Shown here piece after piece: positions 9,440-17,304 of a DNA stretch of 37,896 bases. The first letter of the stretch is position 1, and every line of letters starts with the position of its first letter. The notes under the pieces were generated by a model. That model did no database searches and was not told the DNA's origin. It saw nothing but the letters and a program-made list of their open reading frames with translations. Position numbers and translations under genes: made by a program. The stretch is from Pseudomonadota bacterium (GTDB lineage Bacteria; Pseudomonadota; Alphaproteobacteria; Sphingomonadales; Sphingomonadaceae), in the NCBI GenBank assembly GCA_018242165.1, contig JAFECL010000070.1:3794-41689 (forward strand), in the 5' to 3' direction.

Positions 9440-11436
9440 CGGGCCAGCGCCCCGGGCATGCCGGCGAACAGGTCGGCAAAGGCGCTGTCTGGCCGATAGA
9501 ACACCGGCGGCTGGCCCAGCGGCGCGGCGACCTGGTGGGTGCCGGCGGGATAGTCGGCCCCGCTCCACACGTGCCGCCACGGCCCTTCGCCGGGCAGGAT
9601 CACCTCGCGCATCGTCGCCCCCTGTTCGATCACCGGGGCAACCAGCAGATCGGCCCCGTAGAGGAACTGATCCTGCACCGTAAACAGCGCCGGGTCATCG
9701 GGGAAATGCAGGAACAGCGGGCGCTGCAGCGGCAGGCCGGTGGCCACCGCCTCGTCGCACAAGGTGGCGACATAGGGGGCGAGGTGGGCGTGGACCCGGC
9801 TCCACGCCGCGAAGCTGGCCAGCAGTTCGGGCGAGCTGTCGTATTGCAGGTTGTCGTCCGGGCGGTTGCCTTCGTGGCTGCGCATCACCGGCGCGAAAGC
9901 GGCCAGCTCGCACCAGCGGTGCATCAGTTCCGCCGTGCGGATATTGCCGAAGAGCGAGGTGTAGCCGCCGCAGTCGGAGTGGCTGTAGGCATTGCCGACC
10001 AGCCCGGATGACAGCGCGGCGGTGATCACCGTGCCGATCCCGTCATGCCGGGTGAAATCGACCGACTGATCGCCCGCCCAGAGCAGCGGGCAATGCGTCT
10101 GAACGCCGGAAAACCCGGCGCGCATGAAGAATACCGCCTCGCCGGTCTTGCCCCGGCTGGCCACCGCGCGGGCATTGACCTCGGCCCACAGCACTGGCCA
10201 GCGGTTGTGGGCCTCCATCGGGTCGCTGCCATCGGCCAGCGCCACGTCGGTAGGCAGGTATTCGCCGAAATCGGCCATCCACCCGGTCATGCCGATATCG
10301 AGCAGTTCCTGCCCCAGCACCTTTTCGGCGAACCAGACGCGGGTTTCCTCGCGGGTAAAGTCCAGCACCCCGCAGTCGAACTCGCCGAAATCGACCAGAT
10401 AGACCTCGCTGCTGCCCGGGCGGGTGCAGAAATGGCCCAGTTCCAGTGCCTCTTCGTAGAGGATGCCGTCGTTGGCGAGGTAGGGGTTGGCATAGCCCAG
10501 GAAGCGGATGCCGCGCGCCGCCAGCGCGGCGATCCGTTCGGGCAGATCGGGGTAGCGCTGGCGGTTACGCCGCCAGTCCCAGAACAGGCGGCGGCCAAAG
10601 CTGGTCTCGCGAATGCCGGCCCAGTCCTCGCACCACAGGCCCGAGACCGCGGCGCCGGCCTTGATGAAGGCCTCCAGCCGCTCGAAACTGCGCGCGCCGT
10701 CCTTCAGCCCGACGATTGCCCCGCCGATCGCCCAGTCGGGCAGGCGTGGCTGGCGGCCGAAGCGGGTGGACAGCTGGCCGACCAGCGCGGCGGGCCCTTC
10801 GGCGGCGAACAGTTCGAACCGGGCGGCGCTGCTCCACACCTCGAAGGCGTGGGCGGCCGGGTCGGCGCAGTCGATCACCGAATAGCAGCTGGCATCAAGG
10901 TGCAGCGCCAGCCAGCGCGAGGTCAGCACGGTGGGCTGCGGGTAATTGGTGTTCCAGTAGTCGCCGCCCGCCATGCCCGTTTCATCGGCCATCCGGGTCA
11001 GTTCGGTGCTCTTGTCGCGGCCGACGCCCGGCTCGCTGGTCCACATCGGAAAGCGCCGGCCGTTGAGCGCCAGATAGCTCATCTGCTCGCCGCCGCCCCA
11101 GGCCGCTTCGTCCGGTTCGGCATGGAATCGCACGGTAATCCGGTCGTGCCCGGGCAGCAGCGCGGCAAAGGACAGTTCGGCTTCGCCCAGCGTGATCGTC
11201 GCGGTGGGGCGCCCCTGGTCGAGCAGCGTGATGATCTCGCCGCTGCGGGTCCAGGCGGCGGGGGCGGTGATTTCGCCGGGCTGGTCCTCGATCCTGAAGT
11301 TGCCGCGGAACATGGTCACCTCGGGTGCACCGCGGCTTGTGACCACCGCAGGACAGCCGAGTCGGTGACGAAGCACCAGGTGGCCCGCGAAATGCAGGTC
11401 GAACCCGTCATCCAGTGCCGAAAACGTGACTTTCAC
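9436..11436 (-). CDS. smoI: Sulfoquinovosidase (GH31 alpha-glycosidase, YihQ/SmoI type)
   Basis: 666-residue GH31 glycosidase. It hydrolyses alpha-sulfoquinovosides such as sulfoquinovosyl glycerol, releasing sulfoquinovose. The signature GGGEQMSYLALNGRRFPMWTSEPGVGR resembles E. coli YihQ. The nucleophile is D389 in GWMADFGEYLPTD and the acid/base is D456 in WAGDQ. The sulfonate pocket is visible: K245 in VGLKDG, E270 in WCEDW, R283 and W286 in FGRRLFWDW, and Y492 in CGGYT. The R, W and Y match YihQ R301, W304 and Y508; K and E replace the two Gln of YihQ and match the variant I recall for the Agrobacterium enzyme. No signal peptide is seen, so it is probably cytoplasmic. GTG 11436 is preferred because homology starts here; GTG 11505 would add 23 residues unlike the family. 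It is the first gene of the operon. Confidence 0.9.
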   Translation of the reverse strand: MKVTFSALDDGFDLHFAGHLVLRHRLGCPAVVTSRGAPEVTMFRGNFRIEDQPGEITAPAAWTRSGEIITLLDQGRPTATITLGEAELSFAALLPGHDRITVRFHAEPDEAAWGGGEQMSYLALNGRRFPMWTSEPGVGRDKSTELTRMADETGMAGGDYWNTNYPQPTVLTSRWLALHLDASCYSVIDCADPAAHAFEVWSSAARFELFAAEGPAALVGQLSTRFGRQPRLPDWAIGGAIVGLKDGARSFERLEAFIKAGAAVSGLWCEDWAGIRETSFGRRLFWDWRRNRQRYPDLPERIAALAARGIRFLGYANPYLANDGILYEEALELGHFCTRPGSSEVYLVDFGEFDCGVLDFTREETRVWFAEKVLGQELLDIGMTGWMADFGEYLPTDVALADGSDPMEAHNRWPVLWAEVNARAVASRGKTGEAVFFMRAGFSGVQTHCPLLWAGDQSVDFTRHDGIGTVITAALSSGLVGNAYSHSDCGGYTSLFGNIRTAELMHRWCELAAFAPVMRSHEGNRPDDNLQYDSSPELLASFAAWSRVHAHLAPYVATLCDEAVATGLPLQRPLFLHFPDDPALFTVQDQFLYGADLLVAPVIEQGATMREVILPGEGPWRHVWSGADYPAGTHQVAAPLGQPPVFYRPDSAFADLFAGMPGALAR

Positions 11437-11497
11437 ACCCTCAATCCGCTTGCTTCGAGCAGCTGTGGCACGATGGCAACGGCTGGTACCGAACTCG

Positions 11498-11516
11498 TAT
11501 GACACCGCTTGACATA
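11498..11516. promoter_or_regulatory. Candidate LacI-type operator in the receptor/sulfoquinovosidase divergent region
   Basis: Imperfect dyad TATGACACCGCTTGACATA: the arms TATGACA and TGACATA are reverse complements with one mismatch. The first 17 bases recur at 15513-15529 upstream of the MFS gene with only the two central bases (TT versus AG) and one base at the edge differing. The site lies 61 bases upstream of the sulfoquinovosidase GTG and about 118 bases upstream of the receptor ATG, and overlaps the -10 of the minus-strand promoter proposed here. It is the best candidate for the site bound by the LacI-type protein encoded in the operon. Confidence 0.6.
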
Positions 11517-11539
11517 TCGATACGCCCGGCGCACTGCAA
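11511..11539 (-). promoter_or_regulatory. Possible sigma-70-type promoter of the sulfoquinovose operon
   Basis: On the minus strand TTGCAG (11539-11534) is followed after 17 bases by TATGTC (11516-11511), a plausible -35/-10 pair pointing toward the sulfoquinovosidase gene. The -10 overlaps the operator candidate, as expected for repression. The match to consensus is partial and single promoters are easily found by chance, so this is tentative. Confidence 0.3.
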
Positions 11540-11633
11540 GCCTTGATCGGTCAGGCTGCGGTGCGGCCCGGCCATCGTATTGAGGATCGCGCGGTAACGG
11601 GTTTTGCCGGATGCCGCCCCGAGGGGAGACTTG

Positions 11634-14057
11634 ATGATGAAATCCTTGCTTCGTGCTTCCGCGGCGCTTGGCGCCACGGCCGTGATGCTGGGCCATGCTG
11701 CGGTGGCCGTCGCCGCCGAGGCCAAGCCGGCTGACGATTCCGCCTCTACCGAAATCGTCGTTACCGCGCAGAAGCGTTCGGAAAGCCTGCAGAAGGTTCC
11801 GGTCGCCGTCAGCGTGCTGAAGGGTGAGGCGCTGGCCCAGGCCGCGCGTCCCAGCCTGGAAAGCGCCGCGCAGATGGTTCCCGCGCTGAACTTCCTGAAG
11901 AGCGGCACCACGCTGAACCAGACCATCTTCCTGCGCGGCGTTGGCACCGCGACCTTCTCGATCGCCGGCGAGCCGTCGGTGTCGACCGTGGTTGACGGTG
12001 TGGTCTATGCCCGCTCGGGCGAGGCCTTCTCGGATCTGGTCGACATCTCGCAGATGGAAGTGCTGCGCGGGCCGCAGGGCACCCTGTTCGGCAAGAACGC
12101 CAGCGCCGGCGTGATCAACATCACCACCATCATGCCCAAGCACGAGGCCAGCGCCAACGTCGAGGCTTCGGCCTTCTCGGGCAACGAATACCGCCTCAAG
12201 GCGGCGGTCAACGTGCCGCTCCGCGAGAATCTTGCCGCCCGAGTCACCAGCTTCTGGGGCAAGTATGACGGCAACGTCTACAACATCGCCGCCCAGCGCA
12301 AGGTGAACGGCTACAAGCACGCTGGCGCCCGCGCCCAGTTCCTCTACGATCCCAGCCCGGCGCTGAAGATCTATGTCACCGCCGATTACCACCGCAACAA
12401 CGACAGCTGCTGCGCCGACATCATCGCCACCCCGCCGATCAACGGTGCGACCGGGGCGGTGCTGGCGACCTCGAGCAACCTGGCCTTCTCGGTGCTGCCG
12501 ACGCCGAACTATGCCGGCACGCTGACCATCAACCAGAACCTGATCACCTCGACCCTCGAAGAGGGCTGGGGCCTGTCGGGGCAGGTCGACATGGCGCTGG
12601 GCAACCACACGCTGACCAGCATCACCGCCTACCGCAAGTGGAACAACACCGAAATCCGCGACGGTGACTGGCTCGACCAGGCCTATGCCGGCTTCACCCA
12701 GCTGCATGACAGCGGGCCGCAGCGTTCCAACACCTTCACCCAGGAACTGCGGATCACCTCGCCGGCGGATCAGACGATCAGCTACGTGCTGGGCGCCTAT
12801 TACAGCCGCGCCTTCTCGGAGCGTATCTTCACCCGTTCTGACATCGGCTGTTCGCTGGCGGTCGGCGCGCCGACCACCTCGCTCGTGCCCTGCACCAGCG
12901 CGCAGGCGACCACCATCCGCAACGTTTCGGGCACTGCCGACTTCGGCAGCACCTTCAAGAACTTTGCGGTGTTCGGCCAGTCGACCCTGCGTCTGATGGA
13001 TCGGGCGCGGATCATTGCCGGTCTGCGTTACAGCCATGATCAGCTAGACGTGTTCCACAGCCGCACCGCGACCGGCCTGATCGCCAACGCGGCCTTCGGT
13101 GGCGTGAACCCGGCCTTCGACCAGGGCGTGTACAACCAGTACCTCACCCTGCTCGCCGGCGGGGCCACCGGCAGCGCGGCTGCCTCGGCGGCGGTCACGG
13201 CGGCCAACGGCGTGCCGTTCCGCACCGGGACCAAGAGCGACAACCTCTCGGGCAAGGTGGTTGCGCAGTATGACCTGGCCCGCCGGGTTACCGGCTATGC
13301 CAGCTATACCCGCGGCTACAAGGGCCCGGCCTACAACGTGTTCTTCAACCTGACTGCCACCGGCACCAATGTGATCTCGCCGGAAACCTCGGACGCGTTC
13401 GAGGTGGGTCTGAAGAGCGGCCTGCTGGGCGGCAAGCTGATGCTGAACCTGGCCGGCTTCTACGCCAAGTACCACAACTTCCAGGCCAACAACCCCGACG
13501 TCGTCGCCGGCGTCGTGGTCACCCGCTTCACCAACGCCGGCGAGGTTTCGACCCGCGGCGTCGAGGCGGACATGGCGTGGAAGCTGGGCCCCGACACCAA
13601 CGTGAGCGGTGGCATCGCCTATACCGATGCCCACGTGAACGCCTTCCTCGCTGCCCCGGGTGCGGCTGCGACGGCGATCATCCCGGCCGGCACGCCGCTG
13701 GGCTATGCGCCGAAGTGGAAGGGCTCGGTGGCCTTCGACCATCGCGTTCGTACCGGTGGCGCGGCTGACCTGTTCTTCGGCAGCCAGGTCAACTTCCAGT
13801 CGAGCCAGCTCTCGCTGTTCGCGCCGGATCCGATCCAGCGCCAGATGGGCACCATCGCGCCTTACGCGCTGGCCAACGTGTCGTTCGGGATCGAGGATCC
13901 CAGCGACAAGTGGAAGCTGACGGTGCAGGTGCGCAACCTGTTCGACAAGGCCTATGCCGCTGCCATCGTCAACGGTGGCCCCGGCGGTTCGTATCGCTAC
14001 CAGATCCCGCGCGACGCCGAGCGGTACTGGGGTGTGAGCGCCAGCTACAAGTTCTGA
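11634..14057 (+). CDS. TonB-dependent outer-membrane receptor (probable sulfoquinovoside uptake)
   Basis: 807-residue TonB-dependent receptor. A signal peptide (residues 1-28, ending AVAA) is followed by a TonB-box-like STEIVVTAQKR (38-48), a plug domain with LRGVGT, and VEVLRGPQGTLFGKN-like text (here MEVLRGPQGTLFGKN). The 22-strand barrel ends in the typical C-terminal aromatic YWGVSASYKF. The start ATG 11634 is chosen over an upstream TTG at 11604 because GAGGGGA (11621-11627) precedes it and it begins the signal peptide. It is transcribed divergently from the sulfoquinovosidase operon, shares its operator region, and ends at a strong terminator. The expected role is energised import of a sulfoquinovoside across the outer membrane. 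Substrate is inferred only from neighbours; many sphingomonad receptors of this group carry sugars or aromatics rather than siderophores. Confidence 0.93.
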   Translation: MMKSLLRASAALGATAVMLGHAAVAVAAEAKPADDSASTEIVVTAQKRSESLQKVPVAVSVLKGEALAQAARPSLESAAQMVPALNFLKSGTTLNQTIFLRGVGTATFSIAGEPSVSTVVDGVVYARSGEAFSDLVDISQMEVLRGPQGTLFGKNASAGVINITTIMPKHEASANVEASAFSGNEYRLKAAVNVPLRENLAARVTSFWGKYDGNVYNIAAQRKVNGYKHAGARAQFLYDPSPALKIYVTADYHRNNDSCCADIIATPPINGATGAVLATSSNLAFSVLPTPNYAGTLTINQNLITSTLEEGWGLSGQVDMALGNHTLTSITAYRKWNNTEIRDGDWLDQAYAGFTQLHDSGPQRSNTFTQELRITSPADQTISYVLGAYYSRAFSERIFTRSDIGCSLAVGAPTTSLVPCTSAQATTIRNVSGTADFGSTFKNFAVFGQSTLRLMDRARIIAGLRYSHDQLDVFHSRTATGLIANAAFGGVNPAFDQGVYNQYLTLLAGGATGSAAASAAVTAANGVPFRTGTKSDNLSGKVVAQYDLARRVTGYASYTRGYKGPAYNVFFNLTATGTNVISPETSDAFEVGLKSGLLGGKLMLNLAGFYAKYHNFQANNPDVVAGVVVTRFTNAGEVSTRGVEADMAWKLGPDTNVSGGIAYTDAHVNAFLAAPGAAATAIIPAGTPLGYAPKWKGSVAFDHRVRTGGAADLFFGSQVNFQSSQLSLFAPDPIQRQMGTIAPYALANVSFGIEDPSDKWKLTVQVRNLFDKAYAAAIVNGGPGGSYRYQIPRDAERYWGVSASYKF

Positions 14058-14081
14058 TCGGAAGCATTGCTTTCCACCCTG

Positions 14082-14117
14082 GGCCCCCCGCCGGCAACGG
14101 CGGGGGGCCTTCTTTAT
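14082..14117 (+). terminator. Rho-independent terminator of the TonB-dependent receptor gene
   Basis: Perfect 12-bp GC stem: GGCCCCCCGCCG (14082-14093) pairs with CGGCGGGGGGCC (14098-14109) around a GCAA tetraloop, followed by TTCTTTAT. It starts 25 bases after the receptor stop codon, so the receptor gene is probably monocistronic. Confidence 0.85.
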
Positions 14118-14203
14118 GGGTGCAGGCAGGGCGCGCCACTGCCGGGTGGGGGCGCCGTGGCCGGGGGTGTGTCAGCCCCGGGGGCAGCCCCGGGCCGGAC
14201 GCC

Positions 14204-15436
14204 TCAATCCTCGGCGGGGCGCAGCACCGGAAGCAGCAGCTGGATCAGCGCCAGCGCGGTGAGGTAGGCACCGCCGCAGATCACGAACATCGGCGTATAG
14301 CCGTGCCCGTTCGACAGCGACCAGCCGGCCAGCTTGATGATCCCCGCACCGGTCAGGTTGCCGGCCACCGCGCCCAGCGCCACGACGCTGGCGATCCGCC
14401 CGGCCGGGACGATATCGGCGGTCATCCCGAAGATGTTGGTCGAAAAGCCCTGGTGGGCGAACAGCCCCAGCCCGATCATCGCCGCCGCCAGCCACGGGCC
14501 GCTGGCCAGTAGGGCCAGCGGCATGCCCAGCACGGCCAGCGCATAGAACAGCATTGAGGCCTTGCGCGCCGCGTTCATGCTCAGCCCCCGCGCCAGCAGC
14601 AGCGGAAACAGCGCGCCCGAGGTGATCGCCCCCAGCGCGGCCAGCGCGAAGATCAGCGCCACCGGGCCGCCCAGCGCGCCCTGGTTCATGTGGAACACCC
14701 GGTTGAAGAAATCGGGCATCCAGTAGAGCACGAACCACCAGACGCAGTCGGTGCAGGCCTTGGCCAGCACCACCGCCCAGCTGCGCCGGTCGGCCAGCAG
14801 CTCGCCAAGGGGCACGCGGGCGCCTTCGGGCACCGCGCTGACCGGGACCAGCCGCCGCGTGCCCATCACCCAGCCCAGCAGCCAGACGAAGCCCAGCCCG
14901 CCGGTGACCCAGAAGGCCGCCTGCCAGCCAAAGGCCAGGGCAAAGGGCGGAATGATCAGCGGGGTCAGGATCGCGCCGATGTTGGGCGCGGTGTTGACCA
15001 CCCCGATGGCGAGGTTGCGGCTTTGCGCCGGCAGGTAAACCGCCGCGGCCTTCAGGCCCGCCGGGGTCGAAACCGATTCACCCACCGCCAGCGTGACCCG
15101 CGCGGCGACGAATTGCTGGACCGTGGCAGCCAGCGCATGGGCCATGCCGGCGGCGCTCCACAGCGCGACGGCCAGGCCATAGGCCAGCCGCACCCCCAGC
15201 CGGTCGACGAACCAGCCGACGAACAGCACCGCGCTGGCCGCCGCGATCTGAAAGGCGCCGCCCAGGTCGGCATAGTCGGCATCGGTCCAGTGGAAGGTGG
15301 CCTGCAGGGTGGGCTTGAGCAGCGCCAGCACCTGCCGGTCGACATAGTTGAGGGCATTGCCGACGAACAGCAGGGCGATCAGCACGCCCGTGGCACTGCG
15401 CGTCATGGCCCGGGCGGCGGGCGGCGTATCGGTCAT
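14204..15436 (-). CDS. MFS transporter, hexuronate/ExuT-like (ACS family), probable sulfoquinovoside importer
   Basis: 410-residue major facilitator protein with about twelve hydrophobic segments. The first helix leads into NALNYVDRQVLALLKPTLQ, a signature of the anion:cation symporter family (ExuT, glucarate and related organic-anion carriers). FVGWFVDRLGVR is the usual cytoplasmic loop between helices 2 and 3, followed by the conserved RVTLAVGESVSTPAGLKAA. The start ATG 15436 is chosen because GGAGAG lies 5 bases upstream; a further upstream ATG at 15451 lacks one. A family that carries sugar acids suits the anionic sulfoquinovose, and the motif at 15513-15529 ties it to the sulfoquinovosidase operon. 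Proposed role: proton-coupled import across the inner membrane, replacing the ABC importer of the Agrobacterium system. Confidence 0.87.
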   Translation of the reverse strand: MTDTPPAARAMTRSATGVLIALLFVGNALNYVDRQVLALLKPTLQATFHWTDADYADLGGAFQIAAASAVLFVGWFVDRLGVRLAYGLAVALWSAAGMAHALAATVQQFVAARVTLAVGESVSTPAGLKAAAVYLPAQSRNLAIGVVNTAPNIGAILTPLIIPPFALAFGWQAAFWVTGGLGFVWLLGWVMGTRRLVPVSAVPEGARVPLGELLADRRSWAVVLAKACTDCVWWFVLYWMPDFFNRVFHMNQGALGGPVALIFALAALGAITSGALFPLLLARGLSMNAARKASMLFYALAVLGMPLALLASGPWLAAAMIGLGLFAHQGFSTNIFGMTADIVPAGRIASVVALGAVAGNLTGAGIIKLAGWSLSNGHGYTPMFVICGGAYLTALALIQLLLPVLRPAED

Positions 15437-15512
15437 CTCAACTCTCCCCATGGGCCCGTTTGCTCGGTGCCCGGAGAGAACCTAGTCGTTTCGCCGAAGA
15501 AGGGAAGGGCGA

Positions 15513-15529
15513 TATGACACCGCAGGACA
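15513..15529. promoter_or_regulatory. Second copy of the putative LacI-type operator, upstream of the MFS gene
   Basis: TATGACACCGCAGGACA matches the first 17 bases of the 11498-11516 site except for the two bases AG and nothing else in the aligned core TATGACACCGC..GACA. It lies 76 bases upstream of the MFS start codon, in the same orientation relative to its minus-strand gene as the first site is to the sulfoquinovosidase gene. No third copy was noticed in other intergenic regions of the window. Confidence 0.6.
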
Positions 15530-15539
15530 GGGCCCCGGG

Positions 15540-16373
15540 TCAGCCTTCCGCCACCACCGGGTTGATCAGCTCGCCCAGCATCCCGATCGAGACTGTCACC
15601 GTGTCGCCCGGCTTGAGGTACACCGGCGGCTTGCGGCCGTGGCCAACCCCGCTGGGGGTGCCGGTGGCGATCACGTCGCCCGGGTTCAGGGTGGTGAAGC
15701 GCGAGCAATAGGCGATGATTGCGGCTACCGGGTGGATCATGTCGGACACCGGCTGATCCTGCATCAGCTCGCCGTTCAGCCGGGTCTGAACCCGCAGCGC
15801 GCATAGGTCGGGCACTTCGTCCGGGGTGACGAGCGCGGGGCCAAAGCCGGCGCTGGCGGGGAAATTCTTGCCCGGGGTGAACTGGCTGGCATGGGCCTGC
15901 CAGTCGCGCGCCGAACCGTCGTTGAGGATCGAGAAGCCGGCAACGTGCTCCATCGCCCGTTCCGCCGCGATCCGCCGCCCGGCCTTGCCGATCACCACCG
16001 CCAGTTCGCCCTCGTAGTCGAACTGGCTGCTTTCGCCGGGGGCGACCATCGGCGCGCCATGGGCCACCAGCGTATCGGACCAGCGGGTGAATACCGCCGG
16101 ATAGCCCCCGGCAGCGCGGCCCATTTCGGCGATGTGCGCGCCATAGTTCAGGCCGATGCACAGGATCTTGCCGGGATCGGGCACCGGCGGCAGCAGCGTC
16201 AGGCTGGCCAGCGGCAGCCGGGAATCGCCACTTTGCCCGGCCAGGGTGCCGGCTGCCAGCGCTGCCTTCAGCGTGGCCGGGGCGCCCGGGCTGGCAAGAT
16301 CTTCCACCATGTCGCCATCCAGCCGGCCATAGCCGTGGCTGCCATCGGGACGGGCGAAGGAAACGTAGCGCAT
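15540..16373 (-). CDS. Fumarylacetoacetate hydrolase (FAH) family protein
   Basis: 277-residue enzyme of the FAH superfamily, which hydrolyses or isomerises beta-dicarbonyl or 2-hydroxy-dienoate substrates and also includes 2,4-diketo-3-deoxysugar-acid hydrolases. The N-terminal cap leads into ILCIGLNYGAHIAEMG, and the metal ligands are visible as E121 and E123 in DYEGELAVVIG and D152 in LNDGSARDWQ. PGDVIATGTPSGVGHG and LKPGDTVTVSIGMLGEL are typical C-terminal motifs. Length is normal for the short, single-domain bacterial group. It starts 10 bases after the alpha/beta hydrolase gene and is probably cotranscribed with it. The pathway is not clear from context; sugar-acid or aromatic-ring degradation are both possible. 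Confidence 0.9.
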   Translation of the reverse strand: MRYVSFARPDGSHGYGRLDGDMVEDLASPGAPATLKAALAAGTLAGQSGDSRLPLASLTLLPPVPDPGKILCIGLNYGAHIAEMGRAAGGYPAVFTRWSDTLVAHGAPMVAPGESSQFDYEGELAVVIGKAGRRIAAERAMEHVAGFSILNDGSARDWQAHASQFTPGKNFPASAGFGPALVTPDEVPDLCALRVQTRLNGELMQDQPVSDMIHPVAAIIAYCSRFTTLNPGDVIATGTPSGVGHGRKPPVYLKPGDTVTVSIGMLGELINPVVAEG

Positions 16374-16383
16374 CGGTGGACCT

Positions 16384-17271
16384 CTAGAGCGGTTCGGCGA
16401 GGAAGGCGCGGGTATCGGCCATGAAGCGGTCGAACTGGTCGTGGTGCAGCCAGTGGCCGGCCTTGTCGTATTCGATCAGCCGGGCATTGGGGAGCAGCGC
16501 GAGCCGCCCGTCGCTGGCCGGGTTGGTCATGAAGCTTTCGGCGCCATGGAACACCAGCGTCGGCGGGGTTACCGCGCGCCACAGCTCTTCCATCTGGGCA
16601 TGCGACAGGTCGGTCGGCGCCCAGAGGTTGAGATAGGGATCGAACTTCCAGCTATAGGTGCCATCCTCGTTGCGGCTGGCGGCGTGGATGGTCAGCTGGC
16701 GGGCGTGCTCGTCGGTCAGATAGGTGTTTTCTTCCTTCATCCGGGCATAGGCGGCCTCGAGCGTCGGATAGCGGCGCGGAGTGCGGCCGGCGGCGGCGCG
16801 GCGGCGCTCAATCCAGTCGCGCAGCCGCTCGCCGATCGGCTGCGCCTCGCGCTCGGCGGCGAAGGCGGCGGAATTGCCCAGCCCCTCGATATTGACGAAT
16901 TTGCGGACCTTTTCGGGATAGAGCCCGACAAAGCGGGTAGTGACGAAACCGCCCATCGAATGGGCGATGATCGTCACCTGATCGTAGCCCAACGAATGGA
17001 CCAGCTGGGCGAAATCATAGGTGAGGGTGGTGATCGAATAGTCGCCATCGGGCGACCAGGCACTGTCGCCATGGCCGCGGAAATCGGGGCAGATCACGTG
17101 CCAGTCGTGGCGGAGCTCCTCCGCCACCCAATCCCAGCTGCGGCAATGGTCGCGCCCGCCATGCTGGAGGATCAGCGGTGGTGCCTCGGGATTGCCCCAA
17201 TCGACATAATGCAGCCGCAGCCGCTGCGAGATGTAGGAGTGCGAGGTTGGCCCTGGGATGGTGCTCATCAT
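16384..17271 (-). CDS. Alpha/beta-fold hydrolase
   Basis: 295-residue alpha/beta hydrolase. The oxyanion region is LILQHGGRDHCRSWD, the nucleophile elbow is AHSMGG with S105, and the catalytic His is in DKAGHWLHHDQ near the C-terminus. PDFRGHGDS is the usual strand-4 loop of epoxide hydrolase/haloperoxidase-like enzymes. There is no signal peptide, so it is cytoplasmic. The gene begins 33 bases after the small exported protein gene and ends 10 bases before the FAH-family gene. The pair could open a lactone or ester and then cleave the product, but the substrate is unknown. The start could be either of two adjacent ATGs (17271 or 17268). Confidence 0.88.
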   Translation of the reverse strand: MMSTIPGPTSHSYISQRLRLHYVDWGNPEAPPLILQHGGRDHCRSWDWVAEELRHDWHVICPDFRGHGDSAWSPDGDYSITTLTYDFAQLVHSLGYDQVTIIAHSMGGFVTTRFVGLYPEKVRKFVNIEGLGNSAAFAAEREAQPIGERLRDWIERRRAAAGRTPRRYPTLEAAYARMKEENTYLTDEHARQLTIHAASRNEDGTYSWKFDPYLNLWAPTDLSHAQMEELWRAVTPPTLVFHGAESFMTNPASDGRLALLPNARLIEYDKAGHWLHHDQFDRFMADTRAFLAEPL

Positions 17272-17304
17272 GCTGCGATGCAGCAGGGCCGGGCACGCGT
17301 CAAC

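Noticed and set aside
11437-11505. Upstream GTG start for the sulfoquinovosidase at 11505
   Set aside because: The 23 added residues (SYEFGTSRCHRATA...) do not look like the family and would overlap the operator/promoter region.
11509-11514. TTGACA as a -35 element for the TonB-dependent receptor
   Set aside because: No -10-like hexamer occurs 16-18 bases downstream (GCACTG, CACTGC, ACTGCA).
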